Shown piece by piece: positions 21,531-36,500 of a stretch of DNA of 64,000 nt. Made by a program: the position numbers and the translations under genes. The notes under the pieces were generated by a model. The model was given only the letters and a program-made list of their open reading frames with translations. It was not told the origin of the DNA and ran no database searches. Position 1 is the first letter of the stretch, and every line of letters starts with the position of its first letter. The stretch comes from Cloeon dipterum (lineage: Eukaryota; Arthropoda; Insecta; Ephemeroptera; Baetidae), in assembly GCF_949628265.1 (NCBI RefSeq), contig NC_088790.1, positions 30,198,545 to 30,262,544 on the forward strand, given 5' to 3'.

Positions 21531-24500
21531 TCATGAGCAAAACAGGTCAATACTGTTGTGCTGCTCGTTCCACGGGTTCTTGGTGCCGGCCGACGACGGC
21601 GACGGGTCCAGGCTGATGGAGCGCGGAGGAGGGTTCAAAGGGGTGCTCACCGGCGTGTTCGACGAGCTGCTCCGGCTCGCCGCCAGACGCGCGAAACTCG
21701 AGTTCAGGTTCTCGAATTCGTCCTCCTCGAAGCACACCTAGAACCACAAAATCGGTTTTGCGTTAAATTTGGTTCACACACACATAGGAGCAATTTTTAG
21801 GGAAAAAAATACATCTTTATTACAAAAAAACTAATTTTTTGCATTTTTCTTGTACTATAAATTTAAGGACCTACTGAAACACATTTTCGTTTGTTCCAAT
21901 CGATTCCTGAGGGTCGAAATAGGTGGGATAAATAATTTTTCTGGTTGTAAAACGTTTTGTGACGTGCGAGCAGAGGCGCAAAGTAAAACGCACGTTGCTT
22001 TGGCGCGCAAAACGTTTGAATCTTTTTTGGTCACTATTGCGCATGCGTCTCCCCTCTGACGTCACAGCCATGCTTCGTGCTTGGCATTGGCAGCTTACGC
22101 AGTAGAGCAACCAAAGGATTCAAACGTTTTGCGCGCCAAAACAACGTGCGTTTTGCTTCTCGCACGTCACAAAACGTTTTTAAACCGCAAAAATTAACTT
22201 CCCCGCCTATTTTGACCCTCAGGAATCGATCGGAACACATTCTATGATACTTTTTGACGCGTTGTTGAGAAAAAAAACTCACCCAGTTTGCAGGTTCGGC
22301 GCAGGAGGGCACCTCGGATGAAAGGTCAATCAGAAGACTATGGCTGCGACTCTTCGGGATGGCCTCGATTTTGACCATTTCTGAATAGAAATTGATTGGG
22401 TGATCAGAGCGAAAATTGCATTGAATTGTATATACCTTTGATTGGGTCGTCCTCGTTCTGCCTATCGTCAGAGTTATTGTCCGTCTTCTCCGGCAGCGAG
22501 TCGTGTTTTGTTTGCGAAATCTGCCACAGTTCGTAAGCCATGGTGAACGACTGTGCAATGGTCAAGGTGACTGCCTGCGCCTGCAATTCGAATATAACAA
22601 AATAAAAACAATTTAATTGTCTTTCGCGCGCGACCCATACCACTTTTCTTTTGGGGCAGAGGAAAGCATGGCATTCCATTGTCTCGTTGCTGTTGGTGGC
22701 GATGAAAGCGAATACGTGGTCATAAGTGGCGTCGGCCGAACAATAGGATATCCTGCGAAATGCAAAGTTAGTTGAAACTAATTATGTTCTGCTTATACGC
22801 GGCTCACCTGTAAATTGACACGTCCAAGTGGATCTCGTCGGTGGCGTTGTCCACCATTCTGATGCCGTTTAGGCCGACCGTCAGGCTCACCCTTGGCAGC
22901 TTTTTGCCACTCGCCTTCGCCTGAAAACAAAAGAAATTGGGATTTATAGGTTTTATTTTTTAATTTATTTGAAAGGATGAATGGGAACCGCCAGAAGTTT
23001 AATGATTAAAAACACGCAGAAATTTAGTAGGAATAAATTATTTCTAAAGAGCAGAGAGTGGAATTTAAAAAAAGAACTGAATAAAAATAAACTGTACCTT
23101 AAGAAATAAAACTAATATAATTAAATATCAGTAATTTGCTGGATTTATTTCCTTGGTAAATTGAGCTTGAATTTTAAAGAATGCAAAATTAAAAATTTTA
23201 TTAAATGATTTTCAAATGTTAATTTAAAGACAGTCTTTGACGAAGTTTCTGAGCTCACCAATCGATTCCTGAAGGTCGAATTAGGTAAAATGGATATTTT
23301 TCCTGACCAGAAAGTGCAGCGTGACGTGCGAACTTTTTTTCCCGCTAAAACAATATGAGAGCGAGAAGTGCGCATGAGTGAGAGCTGATTTTAGCACTTC
23401 TTGCATTGAGACCACCTGTATGGATGACTTCATTGTCACATCCAGCCAGCTCTCACGCATGCGCACTTCTCGAATTCATGTTGTTTTGGCGGGAAAAAAA
23501 GTTCGCGCGTCGCGCTGCATTATTTGAGTGGGAAAAATGTCCACTTTACCTAATTCGACCCTCAAGAATCGATTGATGTGCTCAGAAACTTCGTCAAAGG
23601 CGGTCTTTAAGAGAGTTCTACGCCAAATTTGTTGATATAAACACGTATGATTAGGAATAACAGCCGAAATGTCCAGAAATTGACCCGTAATGACCTTTGA
23701 TTTAAACCGATGAACTAAATTAATGCGTTAATTCGATTGAGCTTGATGAGTGTAGCTCAATACCCTCGCTTTAATTATAAATTATTATAGAAGCGTTCTC
23801 AAAATAATCATTAAATAATATAATTTTGGATACCGTCTAAGCTTAATGGAATTTTATTTTTTAACTTGGAATAGGCCAAATTTGAAACCCATTCCTTTAT
23901 GAAAAAAATAATTTGTAGCCTTTAAGTTGAAAAATAAAATGAAAAGATTATTTAAACGCAAAGGCTAATTATCGGGAAAACGAAAATTTTTAAAGAATTA
24001 ATTGTTTAAAAGACTTTTTTATTCTTTCGCTTTCTATTTGTCATTAAAAATTGAGAAAAAACTAGTCTTTAACAGAAAAATAAGTACAAAAATCTGTTTC
24101 TGTTCGTATTGCTCACTCACAATCAGCAAAAAATAAGAACGTGTGAACACGTTTTAGCAAATGCGTCTTTTTGTTGCTCTTTATAATCGGCTCAAGCGTG
24201 AAATGGCAAACAGCGAGAATTTATTTGGGTGCTTTTCCTCGTGTCTCGCTTAATTATCAACCGCCAAGAGAGTGTTTTGCGCGAGAGACGAAGCGCATAG
24301 TGCGTAATTGGTTCCTTCTGTGAAATTGGCAAACAACACGTTTCAGTGGGTAATTGATTTGCCTGCTGGCGCTCTGCAGAGCACAGAGCACTTCACTGCT
24401 TCACTTCACTTGCGAAATAACTGACGCACGCGAAATAAGCAATTATTGTTGTCGATGTGAGTGTTTTTGCTGAGCGAGCGGAAACAATCCATCTCAATTA

Positions 24501-27500
24501 TTGGAGCACGTCAAAAATAAAAATCGCGATTTTCCGGGGAGGAAAGTACAAGCGCTCACCATGGTGATGACGGTTTTTATGGCCTCGGCGGTGGAGCCCT
24601 CGCCGTTCGGGGTCTCGACCAAGGTGCTGCCCAGATATTTGACGTCGAACGAGACACCTTCGAGGTTCGTGTTCGACTCTGCTTCTTGCTTGCCAAGCAC
24701 AAAGTCCTCGGAGAGCTCTGGAAACAAGGCACACACACACACTTGAGAATAAGCCGATCAGTTTATGGATTATTTCTAAATTTAGACACAAAATAATAAT
24801 GGTATTGGTATTGTTAAGTGTTTCGCAATTTTATTTTTTATTTCATTTCGCCTATACGCAGAAAACAAACGTAAAATGAAATTGGCTTACAAAATAGCTT
24901 CTGCACAGTGAATATTTTTGTTTTTATTTCTTTACTAACAGCTGATTAGTCCGTTAATTGGCGAATCAACCGTTAGATGGCACATTAGGCCAATTTAAAT
25001 GTAACAAAATACGCGGGAAAGAAATTATCAGGTCGGCACGCCTCTTTTTCGACGCTTCTGATTGGCCGCTAGACTGTCTCCTGATTGTCCACCATTATTT
25101 CGACGCCATATTGACTTCTGACCGGCGGGAACCAACACAGATCGCAACCTGGACCCCAGTGGGAATTACGACTGCGCAGAAGGTTTTAATTTGGGCCAAG
25201 CATGCGCAGTGATAAATTCGAGCCTCCCTGTCAGATTTTAAAGCGATCTGAACATACTTAACATGCTTAAGATGCGCAGTACGTTTAGTTTATTTCTAAA
25301 TTTAAACACAAAATGGTATTGTTATTGTTAAGTGTTTCGCAATTTTATTTTTTATTTCATTTCGCCTACGCAGAAAACAATTATTGCAAACTGCGTCTGC
25401 ACAAATTAAAATATTCTTTCTCGGCGTCAGCTTGACCTAGTGATCTTGCTCTGCCATAAAAGTCTTTTGCGTGTGGAGCAAAGAGCAGATAGAGATGAAA
25501 TTTCACCACAAAACAAAAGCCGAGACTTTTTATTTTCCCCTTTTCTCCAACGGCAATGTTTGTAAACATTTGGTGACGCGTTCGTGTTATCAAAAAGCGT
25601 GCGCCTTGCACTTGACCTTTTTTTCCCATAAATCAGAAAAATATTAATAAATTAATTCCGTGCGTCAGCAGAGGGAAATGGAAATGCATTATCAACGAGG
25701 TCAGCGCATATTTTGTTTATTATTCTCTCGAAGTTTTGGCACCGGTGAGGAAATTTGCGTACGTTTGATCTTGAAACAGCTCACTATATAGTGTATACGA
25801 GCCACGCTTTTGACACGTGAGCGACCTTGTCTGCTTGGCTCGGAATGTCGGAATTCGGAATTTCAGCCAACGCTCAAAATAAATGGCACCTGCACATGGC
25901 GTGCACACGTGAAGAGCCGGTGATTTTCCATCGATTTAATGGATTTTATAAAGAAAAGATCGCAGGTCAACGCACCTCTCAACTTTGGGTATTTTGCTCT
26001 TCTAATTTGGCGCATTTCCCGGGAGACTCTAGTGAACCGTTGCCAAATTCTTGCCGACGAGGCCGCTCAGAGGGCACTAATCCTCGAGAGCCTCCGATTT
26101 AGTGGTTTGGCCCCTGGTATTAGCAGGATACATACTCGAAAACGACGCAAAATCAGCCGCTGATAGAAACGCAGAGGGTGAATCCGAAGGCCTAAATCGA
26201 GAGATTATTTTCTAAATGTTTTTTAAAGTTTTTCCACTGCCACATAATGAAATTTCTTCATTTTTTAGTTTGAAATCATTAGTTTCAGTGTGTTTTTACC
26301 AACTTAATTTAATTTAAAACTGTCTTAAAATCCCAAAATCGTCTAAATTTGCATTTAAATTATTAGTTTGATAATCTGGATTGATATTAAAACAGAAAAA
26401 GAAATAATTACACACGCAAGCAATTCAAAAAAATATGTATTATCAGACTGCTCTTAAACTGATTTTCTAACTGATGAGTACGTTGTGAAAGTTGAATAGT
26501 TTTGAAAAATTCAATAATTTTACATTTCAGCTAAAACGATTCAAGTGAGTTTATTTAAGCTTTTCATTTTGTCTAAATAAAAATTTTTGGGGGCTGTATA
26601 ATTTATTTCAAATTTTTAAAGAAAAGATAGATGAAAAGAACCCTTAAAAGCCTCATTTTTCCGTATTTTGCTACGTTTCCGAGATTTTGTGCATTTTTCC
26701 GAAACAAATATAAAGCTTAAAATCCTTAAAATGTTTAAAGTCAGCGCGAATGCCCAAAATGAGGGGTTTTAAATGAAATAAATTAAATTAAAATACATAA
26801 ATGTTCGAAATCTGATTTGTTTTTTGCAAAATATAACCATTTTTAAGGTCGAATAATGAAAAAGGCCGAAAAACAATTAAATGGGGAGTTTGCAGCACTT
26901 TTTAAAACGAGTGGAGCAATTTAGCGCATTTCAAACCAATTTGTAAAGTGAATTTTAAAAAGTTTCCATCTCAAATAAAATAAAAAATTGGGAATATAAA
27001 GCCACAATTCTCTCTGCACGATTGTAAATCGATGAAAGGCTTTTTAAACCTTAATTAACTGGTGTGAAAATAAAGCGTTGAATATACTATTTATAGCCAT
27101 CGATTTAAACTGTATTTTACGGCGAAAAGCTGCAATATATTTCACTCTTGACTGTCGGTGTGTCAGGCTTTTGCACCTTTTTTATCGCTCTAGCTGCTGC
27201 TGTGAATCACGGAATATATTTTTACCCGAAAATAAACGCAGTGGGATCGATATACATCGCTTCTCTTTCAAGTTTACCAAATGCAGAAGTCTTTGTCAAG
27301 TCGAGTCTATTTCAGAGACAACTCGAGCGATTTGCCAAAAGACATACGCATTCAAAGCTGAGTCACAAAAGTGTCAGCCGGCGGAAAGTATCATTTTTCT
27401 TTCGCTGCATGTGTTATTTCTCGTGTATAAATTTATGCGCATAAATAATCCCTCGAAATCAGTGCCTGGAAACACGAGAGCGCAGCTAGCAGAATAAATT

Positions 27501-30500
27501 TGGTGCTTTTTCATTGTTTCCGAAAGCACTGCCGCAGCCGCCGCTGCCGCAGCCACGTGTTCTGATTATTTATGCATTCAATCAGCCTCGCTCGCGGGGG
27601 ACGCACGCTGATTTTCCACTTTTATCTCATCGCTACTACTATGCGTGGACCTGTTCCTCTCTCGCGTCTCAATTTCTCTCACTGAAAACGGAGCACAAAG
27701 CGCAAAAAGTTGATCTGGCGTAATTCGAGGCTGCAGCGGCGCGTTAACTGTCCGGCCTCGCGTGGAATTTCATTGGAAATTGTAATGAGCGGAAACCCTT
27801 GTCCATCAACCGTTTGAATACGTAATAGTCTCGAAAGCCTGGCAAATAAGATTTCACTCTGCTCGTGAAACAGCCTTTGCAAGGCCGGCCATTTACTCAA
27901 TTCGATGTGGTAGATATACAAATTCCTCCTTCCGTTCCAAAAACAAGCAATTTATTTAAAGATTTATATTGTTTTGACCTAGACCTCGAATTGTCTGTTC
28001 ACTTTTAATTTTGTCCTACATTTTTAAACTCCAATTAGTCGGTTTTCTGGCAGAAAAGTCAAATTATTTATCCAACAAACGTAAAATAAAATTGGAACAG
28101 CCAGTAATTAGCGAATCGACCATTAGATGGCACATCAGGCTGATGGAAATGTAACAAAAAACGCGGGAACGAAATTATTAGGTCGGCACGCCCCTTTTTC
28201 GACGCTTCTGATTGGCCGACTGGATTGACCTCCATTCTTTCGACGCCATATTGAATTCTGCCCGGCGGGAACCAACACAGATCGCAACCCAGGCCCCTGG
28301 TGGGAATTACGACTGCGCAGAAGGTTTTAATTTGGGTCACGCATGCGCAGTGATGAGTTTTAGCCTTCCTGTGAGATGGAGAAGCGATCTGAACATACTG
28401 CGCATGTTTAAGATGCGCACAAATTTACTGCGCAACTTCAAAATGGGTGAATATTAAAAAAACTATAAATTTCGACGCCGTATTTACTTCTGACCGGCGG
28501 GAAACCAACACAGATCGCAACGGAAAATGCTAGTCTTGAAAATAATACGATTTTTTCACGTTTTTCGTACCCTTCCAAGGATAAAAATAAAATTGAGGAC
28601 AAAAAGTTCGGGTTGAAAAGTTTAATTTTTTTCCAGAGAGAAAAAAATCAAAGCAGTAAAGCCTATATAATTTTTATTCCGTTCTTTTTAACGATTTTCT
28701 CTAAAAATAAACGGCATTAAAATAAATCCTTCTCCAAGAAATATTTTACGTAAATTTTATCCTCGCTCGTAGTCTTCATAACCCAGTTTCCTGTTTTTCC
28801 ATCAGAAAATTAAATTTGCAAGGCAAATCTCGGCGGGCACGTCATGAAGACGGATAAGGGGTTGGCCAGTATATTTTAATATTTCATGGCCGAGTTTCAT
28901 TACTCACAGTCTCTGACACTGGCAGATGAAAAATCCGCACATCTCTCTCACGTGGCTCTTTCTATTTATCTCTTGGGGTCGTTTCGGACTTGATTGGATG
29001 TGAATAAAATTCGAACTGGCGCCGCTCCAACTTGGCTCGGCGCCATGTAGCGTCCGAACAAATAATAACTAACACACGGAGTACATATGGAATGCAAATC
29101 CGTGCGTCATTGTTCTCCGGCTGGGCTCGGGGGAGCGAGAGAGAGAGAGAGAGGATCCGAAACGACGCTCTCGAATCGATACGCCCGCTTGCACTGCACC
29201 CTGCACTTTTATCGCCGACTTTTATGTGTTTACATTTGCCCTGAGAGCCATTTGGGGCCGAGATGTTCTCCCCGAAAAGCGCCTCTGCACTTTGTCCGCG
29301 TTGTTCTATGTATAATATTTTTTTTGCCTTTCCAGCCCATTTGGCCCGGCGCGGGTCGTTATGCACGGCAAATTTGCCTTCGCCTCGCAGTCTCGCACTC
29401 CGCCAATGAAAGCAGATTCAATTTCGGTTATTGCCGCTCGGGCACATCATCAAATATTTCATGCCTCGCTCGCTTTATTTTACGTAATTTTGTATCTCTG
29501 TTATTGGAAATTTGGTCCGTTTTTGTTTAACTTCAATCGTTTCCCGTCGTCCATCAACTGACTGCGGAATTGACTTTTTTATTTCTGCCGAAAAAGTGAT
29601 TTTATGTTGTGGACAATTTTTCAGACTGATATTGCAAAGTTTCCGGCTAAAACACTCGACAAATATTTGAATTATCCGAGTTTCACAAACCCTTTCGGAA
29701 GAAATATGAATTTTAGGTTTCAAAAAATTTTTATATATAAATACTGATCATTTGAAAGAAGAATTCGTTTGTTTTTCCGCATTTCTGAAATTTAAAGAGG
29801 AATAATAGGGATTTTTTAATTTAAAAAATATATAACATGAAAATTTAACCCTAATTGTCCAATTTTTTTCATTTAATGCTGACCGAAAGTGCTCCAAATT
29901 CCAATTTTTTTAATTTTTCTTCTTATACGCCCTTTTTAAACAAAAGGATTTAGTTTTTGCCGTCAAATTACCTTTAAAAATATTTAGGGAAAAATAAAAA
30001 TGCCCAAAATTAAGTTAATATATTCGGGAATCATCACAGAAAAATTATTACAGCGGGAAAGAGCGTGCCACGCCCCCCTCTGTTGACCAATCAAATGGTT
30101 TTTGCCAGTTTTCTGCAAAATTTCCAGCGTTTGACCATGTTTTCTCACGTGATTTGGAATCCTCTAATTGAGATCTATTTGACAGTGTGAGTCTTTCTTG
30201 GAGGAAATGAAGAAATTCAGTGAAAATCACGATTGCAAAATTCCTTTGAGAATTCTCCATTTGAAACAATGCTAACTTTAAGGCCGATTTTCTCGAAAAT
30301 TTACACCGCTACCTATCTATATTTTTTATCCTTACGACCAAATCTGTATATGCAATAAAGCTTTTTGCGGGGAAATCCACTAAAATGTAAAATTTAATCA
30401 TTATATATGGCCAAAACGAGTCGGTATATTTAAACTTTAGAAATTACCACCTACATATCATAAAAATATGTAATATCATAAATTTTCGAACGACCCTTTG

Positions 30501-33500
30501 CTCCATAAAGCTGAAACTCGTGTTCAGATTGACGTCATACTACACGGTTACAATTTCCAAGGGCCTAAAGTGCACAGGGCTCGTCCCAAATATTAATTAT
30601 GACCACAGTCACGAACTCCCTTACGGCTGGAAACATCGTAAAAACGTGCTACGCCATCTGGCCGTGGGAAATTTAAGGAACTCGCAATTTCATATATGCA
30701 GCCCGTAACCCCATCGCAGCAGAATAAGAAGTTGTAATAATAATGCCCTCAAAATGCGTGTGTAATTATAGCCAGACGAGTGCGATTTTTATAGGTCGTT
30801 CGCTCGCTCGCTCAATGGCGAAGTGATTAAAGCAACTTGTTCAGCCATCGCTAATTGGCCGTGTAAATTGCTCAGCAAGGTGCATAATTGTTTAATGAAC
30901 ACCATCAAGCAAAACGGGAATAAATAAAGCAATCGAACACGTGTGGTTGATTTAATTTATTTTTTAAACGCCGTCGGGGTAGAAATAATTTGCATATTTG
31001 CAAATTTTGTGTTGCAACAGCTGCTAGAGAGGATGGGAAATTGAAATGATTGGCTTATTTCCTGGCACAGAAATGAAAATTTTGGGTAAAGAGGCATTTA
31101 CTGCAGTTTTAAACTGAATATAGTAGGAAATTATAACGATTTTTGTTCCGTTTTTCAGATTTTCGGACAGTTTTTCAAATGACGAAGTTTCTGAGCACAC
31201 CAATCGATTCCTGAGGGTCGAATTAGGTAAATTGGATGTTTTTTTTCGTTAAAAAAGTCCAGCGAGACGTGCGAATTTTTTTCCCGCCAAAAATATATGA
31301 ACGGATATATGCGAGGACTGCGCATGCGTCAGAGCTGGTTTGAGCACTTGCAGAGAGATCGCCTGTAGGAATGACTTCTTTGGCAGATCTAGCCACCTCT
31401 GACGCATGCGCAGTTGTCGCATTCATAATGTTTTGGCGGGAAAAAATGTTCGCACGTCCCGCTGGACCTCAGGAATCGATTGGTGTGCACAGAAACCTCG
31501 TCAAAGACGGTCTTTAAATACTCCAAAGTAATAAAATAATATATAATAGATGAAGTTTCATCAAAAGGAGATTAAATTAGCTCATTATTCCGCGTGGTGG
31601 GATTACGAAACTCGGGGTGGATAGCGATACGCAGCGGCCAAATTGTTATTGATGAATATAATGCGTATCGCATCTGGGCCGTTGGCGCACGCACTCGCCT
31701 CCTTTGTACCATTTTCATTATCATGCAAATTACACGCCTCTACTGCGGCGAAAACGCTTTTTTTAATTCTGAATTCGCCTCAAAAGAGCGAGTGAGCGTG
31801 GGAGGCAAAGCTAGCGAGAGCGCACAAAAGCAGCCCCGAGCGTCTGCAGAGAGAAAGAGAGAAAGAGACAGACGATTTTTGCTACAAAATTCAGTTGCAA
31901 GTTTGTAATAAAAGCGTCTGAATATGAGATGAAAACGAAAAGGACTAATTTGTTTGTGATTATTCTTGACAGCAAAAAAGCAGCAGCTTTATAATTTACG
32001 TCTGCTCTTTTGATGAAAATATATACGTCTCTCTCTCTCGCTCTTTTCTAGTTAATTAAAATGTGGGTTTTTTTCTGTTAAATTGCGTAAGCAACGCTTT
32101 TAATTTAAAACTCTTTCTAAACTTTCAACAGGGTTGCAAAAAGCGGTAAAAAGAGAGTTTTTTATTTAACCAGTTTCTTGGAGAAAATGTTTGCACCTCA
32201 GTTTTCAATATTTTATAATTATTAGCTCATGACCTCGACTTGAAAAATTGTCAGAGATAAATTTTTGGAGAAGTTGAGGCAGAAAACGGCAATTTAAAAG
32301 AAAAAATCTGTTCAGTAGAGGAAATTTTGACCACTCTGGCCGCAAATTTTAGATTTTTGCAAGGGGGAAAATGGAATAAAATAATTACTTGCATTTCTTG
32401 CGCAAGAAATTGGTAAAAATTGAGTGGTAAAAAATATTCTTAACTAGACACGCCCCCTAATTTTCCTTATTTTAATTTTTACCCTTTCTCTTGCGCTCTT
32501 AATTTTTAAATTAAATTAAATTTAACGCACAACTCCTTTAAATTCTTTTTTTCCTAAAGCGAATGCTCCTATTTCCCCATTTATCTCAAAAGGAGGCCTT
32601 TCAAGAATATAAGCAAGGACAAGGCGGGCGCTTTGTATGAAAATTCACATTTCGCTGGCGACAGTAATGAAAGTAAGTCGTCTCCTCGCCAAAGGGTTCT
32701 CACTCACTCACTGACACACACTTACACGACTTTGCCCTTTGATTCTCGCTTTCATTACACACTCAATTGAAGCACCAGTCCAATTCTCCGATGTAAAGCG
32801 TCTACGCAAACTGCAGTAAGTTGTTAATAAGAAAGAGAAAACTCGTTTTCGTGCACTTCACTTTCTCCGCTACTGCTGACATGAGAAGTGGAGATCGAGC
32901 TTTTTGCATTTATTTTTTGAGATGAATTATGCATTGGCTAGGCTGGCGTGCGCGTCTTCACCTATATGAATATGAATATGAATCCAAATCGCGAAGGGTA
33001 CGCGCGTTACGTAATATTATATGCTATAGTGTTTGTTAATTCGTCACGCATGCACATCACGACCAGCAGATTGTTTTGACGGATTGCCACTCGTGTTGCT
33101 GATGTGAGGACGAGCTGGGGCCCTTATTTGCGACTCAAACTCGCGCAAAATGATTTGCCTGCGCAAAACGAGGGTTGGTTCCACCCCTTGCGTAATCAGC
33201 AGAACGTTTTTCTCGAATTATAAATATTTTTCACTTGGATAATTTGGAAGGGTGTCTAAATACATATGGAAATTCATTGGAAAAACAGGGCACTTATCTC
33301 TATGTAACTGCAAATTTTTGCTCTACATGATTATGTTTGTTTAAATCTCCCGTTTTATTTATTTCCTTTTTAAAAGAAATTAAATAAGAAAAAAATCAAG
33401 GTAAGGTAAAATTTATCTTTTGTCAAATCTAAAATCTAAAATTATAAATTTACATAAAATAAAAGTAAGTTAGTGCATTAAATCGATTAAATAATAAATA

Positions 33501-36500
33501 CAATTTTTGAAATAATCGGCCACTCAAGGTTGTGTTTATATGAATTAAAATAAATAAAATTAGGCTTTATTTTTGTTACTTTACATTGTTGTTTTAATTT
33601 CTTTTCTCGTTTTTTAGAAATTAAAAAGCAATGATACTGCAAAAGCCTGGAATATGCTTGTTGCCAATGCATAAACTCGCCCCTTAGGATTCAGTTTAAG
33701 CCTAAATTGACCTGAGAAGCGCTGTAATTTTTTGAGAAAATTGGCTGGAAAGTTAGCGTGCTTTTCAAATGGTAAGGGCTGTCTCCTTACTTGAAATCCG
33801 ATTTAATTTCAAAACCAAGAGTTTCCCCAATAAGTGGCATACCGTTGGACAGATCTCAACGAGAGGAATCGGAATATGCCAAGAAAATATGTTCAAGCAC
33901 TGTAAATTTTGAGAAAATTGGCAAAATTTGAATTTTTACTGTAGGAAGGTCATTTTTTATTATTGCAAATTGTTGAACAAATTGTTTTTTTGGCATCCAA
34001 CAATTTAAATAATTTTCAATTGTTGCCCTGTATCATTCCACTTTAAAGCAACAGAAATGAAGCTTGGTTTCATTTATTTCCAAAAGAATAAAATTGTTTT
34101 ATTTAAAATTAAATTATCTCAAAATTTGAATAGTTTAAACAAGTTAAATGTCATAATTAAAAGCATTTCCTCGCGGAAGAGCTGTCTCGAGAGTCAGGAA
34201 TGAGGAATGCATTGCATTGCATTGTGTGTTGAGCAAAACACGTTTTCCTGCTCTCTGTAACTCAAGAAAACAATACGCGCGGGCACACAGCCAGTCAAGT
34301 GTGAAGAAACGCTCAATTTATTCGCACAAATTATATGCGCGCGCCACGAGGAGAAGATGAATAAGATAATGCGTGTTGGCACGTTTTGAAACGAATACCT
34401 GCTTTCGCACATTTCCGAATGCGCATGCAGAAGAAGCAGTTTTGCAACTCAATTAAAATCTCGCACGGCGGCGGCACGTGTTGCAAATTACAGATTGTGA
34501 CTGACGAGAATGTTTGCGAAAGCAGCCTGTTTGTTTGTTTGTTTTGCTTTGCTTTGCACATGCAGCAGCTGGCGAAAAGTCTAATTAACGGTGTGCAGGT
34601 GTTGGACATGCGCCTTCATAAATAAATGAATGCTGTGCATTTTAATCAGGCGCGCCGTGCGGGCTTTGTGGCTTTTTCATGCACAACTAGCTCGGCCGCC
34701 GACGAACCGTTGATACCGCCGGGGCAAACGTTATCTAATATTTAAAGCCGCGTGCTCGTAAAGCCAAAATTACGGCCCGCATTTAATGGCGGTAATTAGC
34801 ATGCTTATATTTTCGCCCAGGGACGCTTTTCAAGACGTGTGAATTTCGCTGGATTTATCTTAATTTAAACTAAGCTCGTGCGAATTACCGTGGAAATTTA
34901 GATTGGACGGATTTTATCAAGAATCAAAACGAAAAATAAGATTTTCGAATAAATTAACTTAATTTTGGGTATTTTTATTCTTCCCGAAAAATTTTAAAGG
35001 TTCTCTAACGTCCAGTTTAAATTTTCAGATGAAATTTGTGCGAAAATTGTAAATTTTAGAAAATTTTGCTCTGTAGGAAAAAAACTGGAAATTTAATCAG
35101 CTTTCTGAATTTAGGCAGTTTTTGACGCTACGATCAACTGCTGAATTTTAATCAGGCCAAACACACACCCCTTTAGAAAATCTGCAATTTTTGAAAAAAT
35201 AAAAAATAGCTTTCAAGACTCAAAAGTACTATTTTTTATCTTCTCACTATTAAATTTTCAAAATTTTCCTCACCCCGGAAGCAATTAATTAATTTCCTTT
35301 GCTAAAAAGTGGGCGTAACCGGTAGTAAAAAAATGGATTTTCGGGCACTTTTGGTAAGAAGTTTATGAAAAAACTGTCAATTACGATTAAAATTTCATGC
35401 AATAATAATTTTTTAAATAAAAACTACTATCATTCCACTTTAAAAGCTGCTCTCTATATTAATGAGCCGATCAAAAAAAAAAAATATTTAGAATTTAGAA
35501 CAAAACATGTTTATTGTTTGTTTTTAGGCACAAACAAATTGCTTTGTTTACCGAGAGCGAGCATGCATTAAAATGAACAAAAAAAAACGTAACAAAGCTG
35601 AAAAATTTTTACGATGCACATTTCAGCGCTTTTCCATTGTGCGCCTTTTTAAAAAATTAACCACCCGCAAATGAGTTTTTTTTATTCCCTTGCCTGCGTG
35701 GTGAAAAATAAACAAAACAAAATTTCTAGCGCTTGGTATATATATAAATATTTTCTATGACGATATGAGAGTGGAAAAACGCTTGCCTCCAGCGTGTCTG
35801 AAAGGAATGAATTTTTCAGACTCGTCCTCATCAACGTGATGGCTTGAGCGAGCAGCGCGGAAAAAGAATCTCGGCCTCTTATAACACGGTGTGAAAGAAT
35901 AATATACTGTAGCAGCAGCTGCTGCTCGCGCTCCTGCTGATGACCGCGTTTTGTGTGAAAATAACGAGCAAGCGCTTTTCATCGGAAAAATTTAATTTGA
36001 AAGGCAAATCTCCGCTCACCGGCCGGCCGGCACGTCAACAAGATTGATAATGCAGGGCAGTATTTCAATCTTGGCAAGGGAAAATAAATTGGAGATTATT
36101 TTTCGTTTATTTTTTTAAAGTGGCGGGTCAATAAACAATTTGTTTCCAATTTTCTCCAAAATTTCCAGCGCTAGACCACATTTTCTAGGCAGATTTTGAT
36201 TCCTCTCGTCGAGATCTGTCCAACAGCGTGTGAAACTTTTTAGGGAAACTCTTTTTTAGTGAAATAAAATAGGATTTCACGTAAGGAGACAGTTCTAACT
36301 TTGCAGCCACTTTTCTCAAATATTTACAATGCTACTTAGCTCAATTTTGGCTTCAAATTAATCCTAAGGGATCTTTTCATGCATTGGCAACAAGCATTTT
36401 CCACGATTTTCCTTTTTAATTTCCCTAATTCCTTATTTTTAAAACTGAGACGGTGCTGCTTGATTTGCTTGCAAATTTTGTTACCGATTTTTTCAAAAAT

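Larger units (their letters stand above)
21118..32490. repeat. Tandem segmental duplication, unit B (11,373 bp)
   Basis: Second copy of 9745-21117 in the same orientation. The right edge is ...CCCTTTCTCTT|GCGCTC, where unit A instead runs into ...CTCTT|ATTTACCC. This copy is the one adjacent to the unique part of intron 1 and to exon 1 of LDLRAP1, so it is the copy a transcript from the single promoter meets first. Confidence 0.95.
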
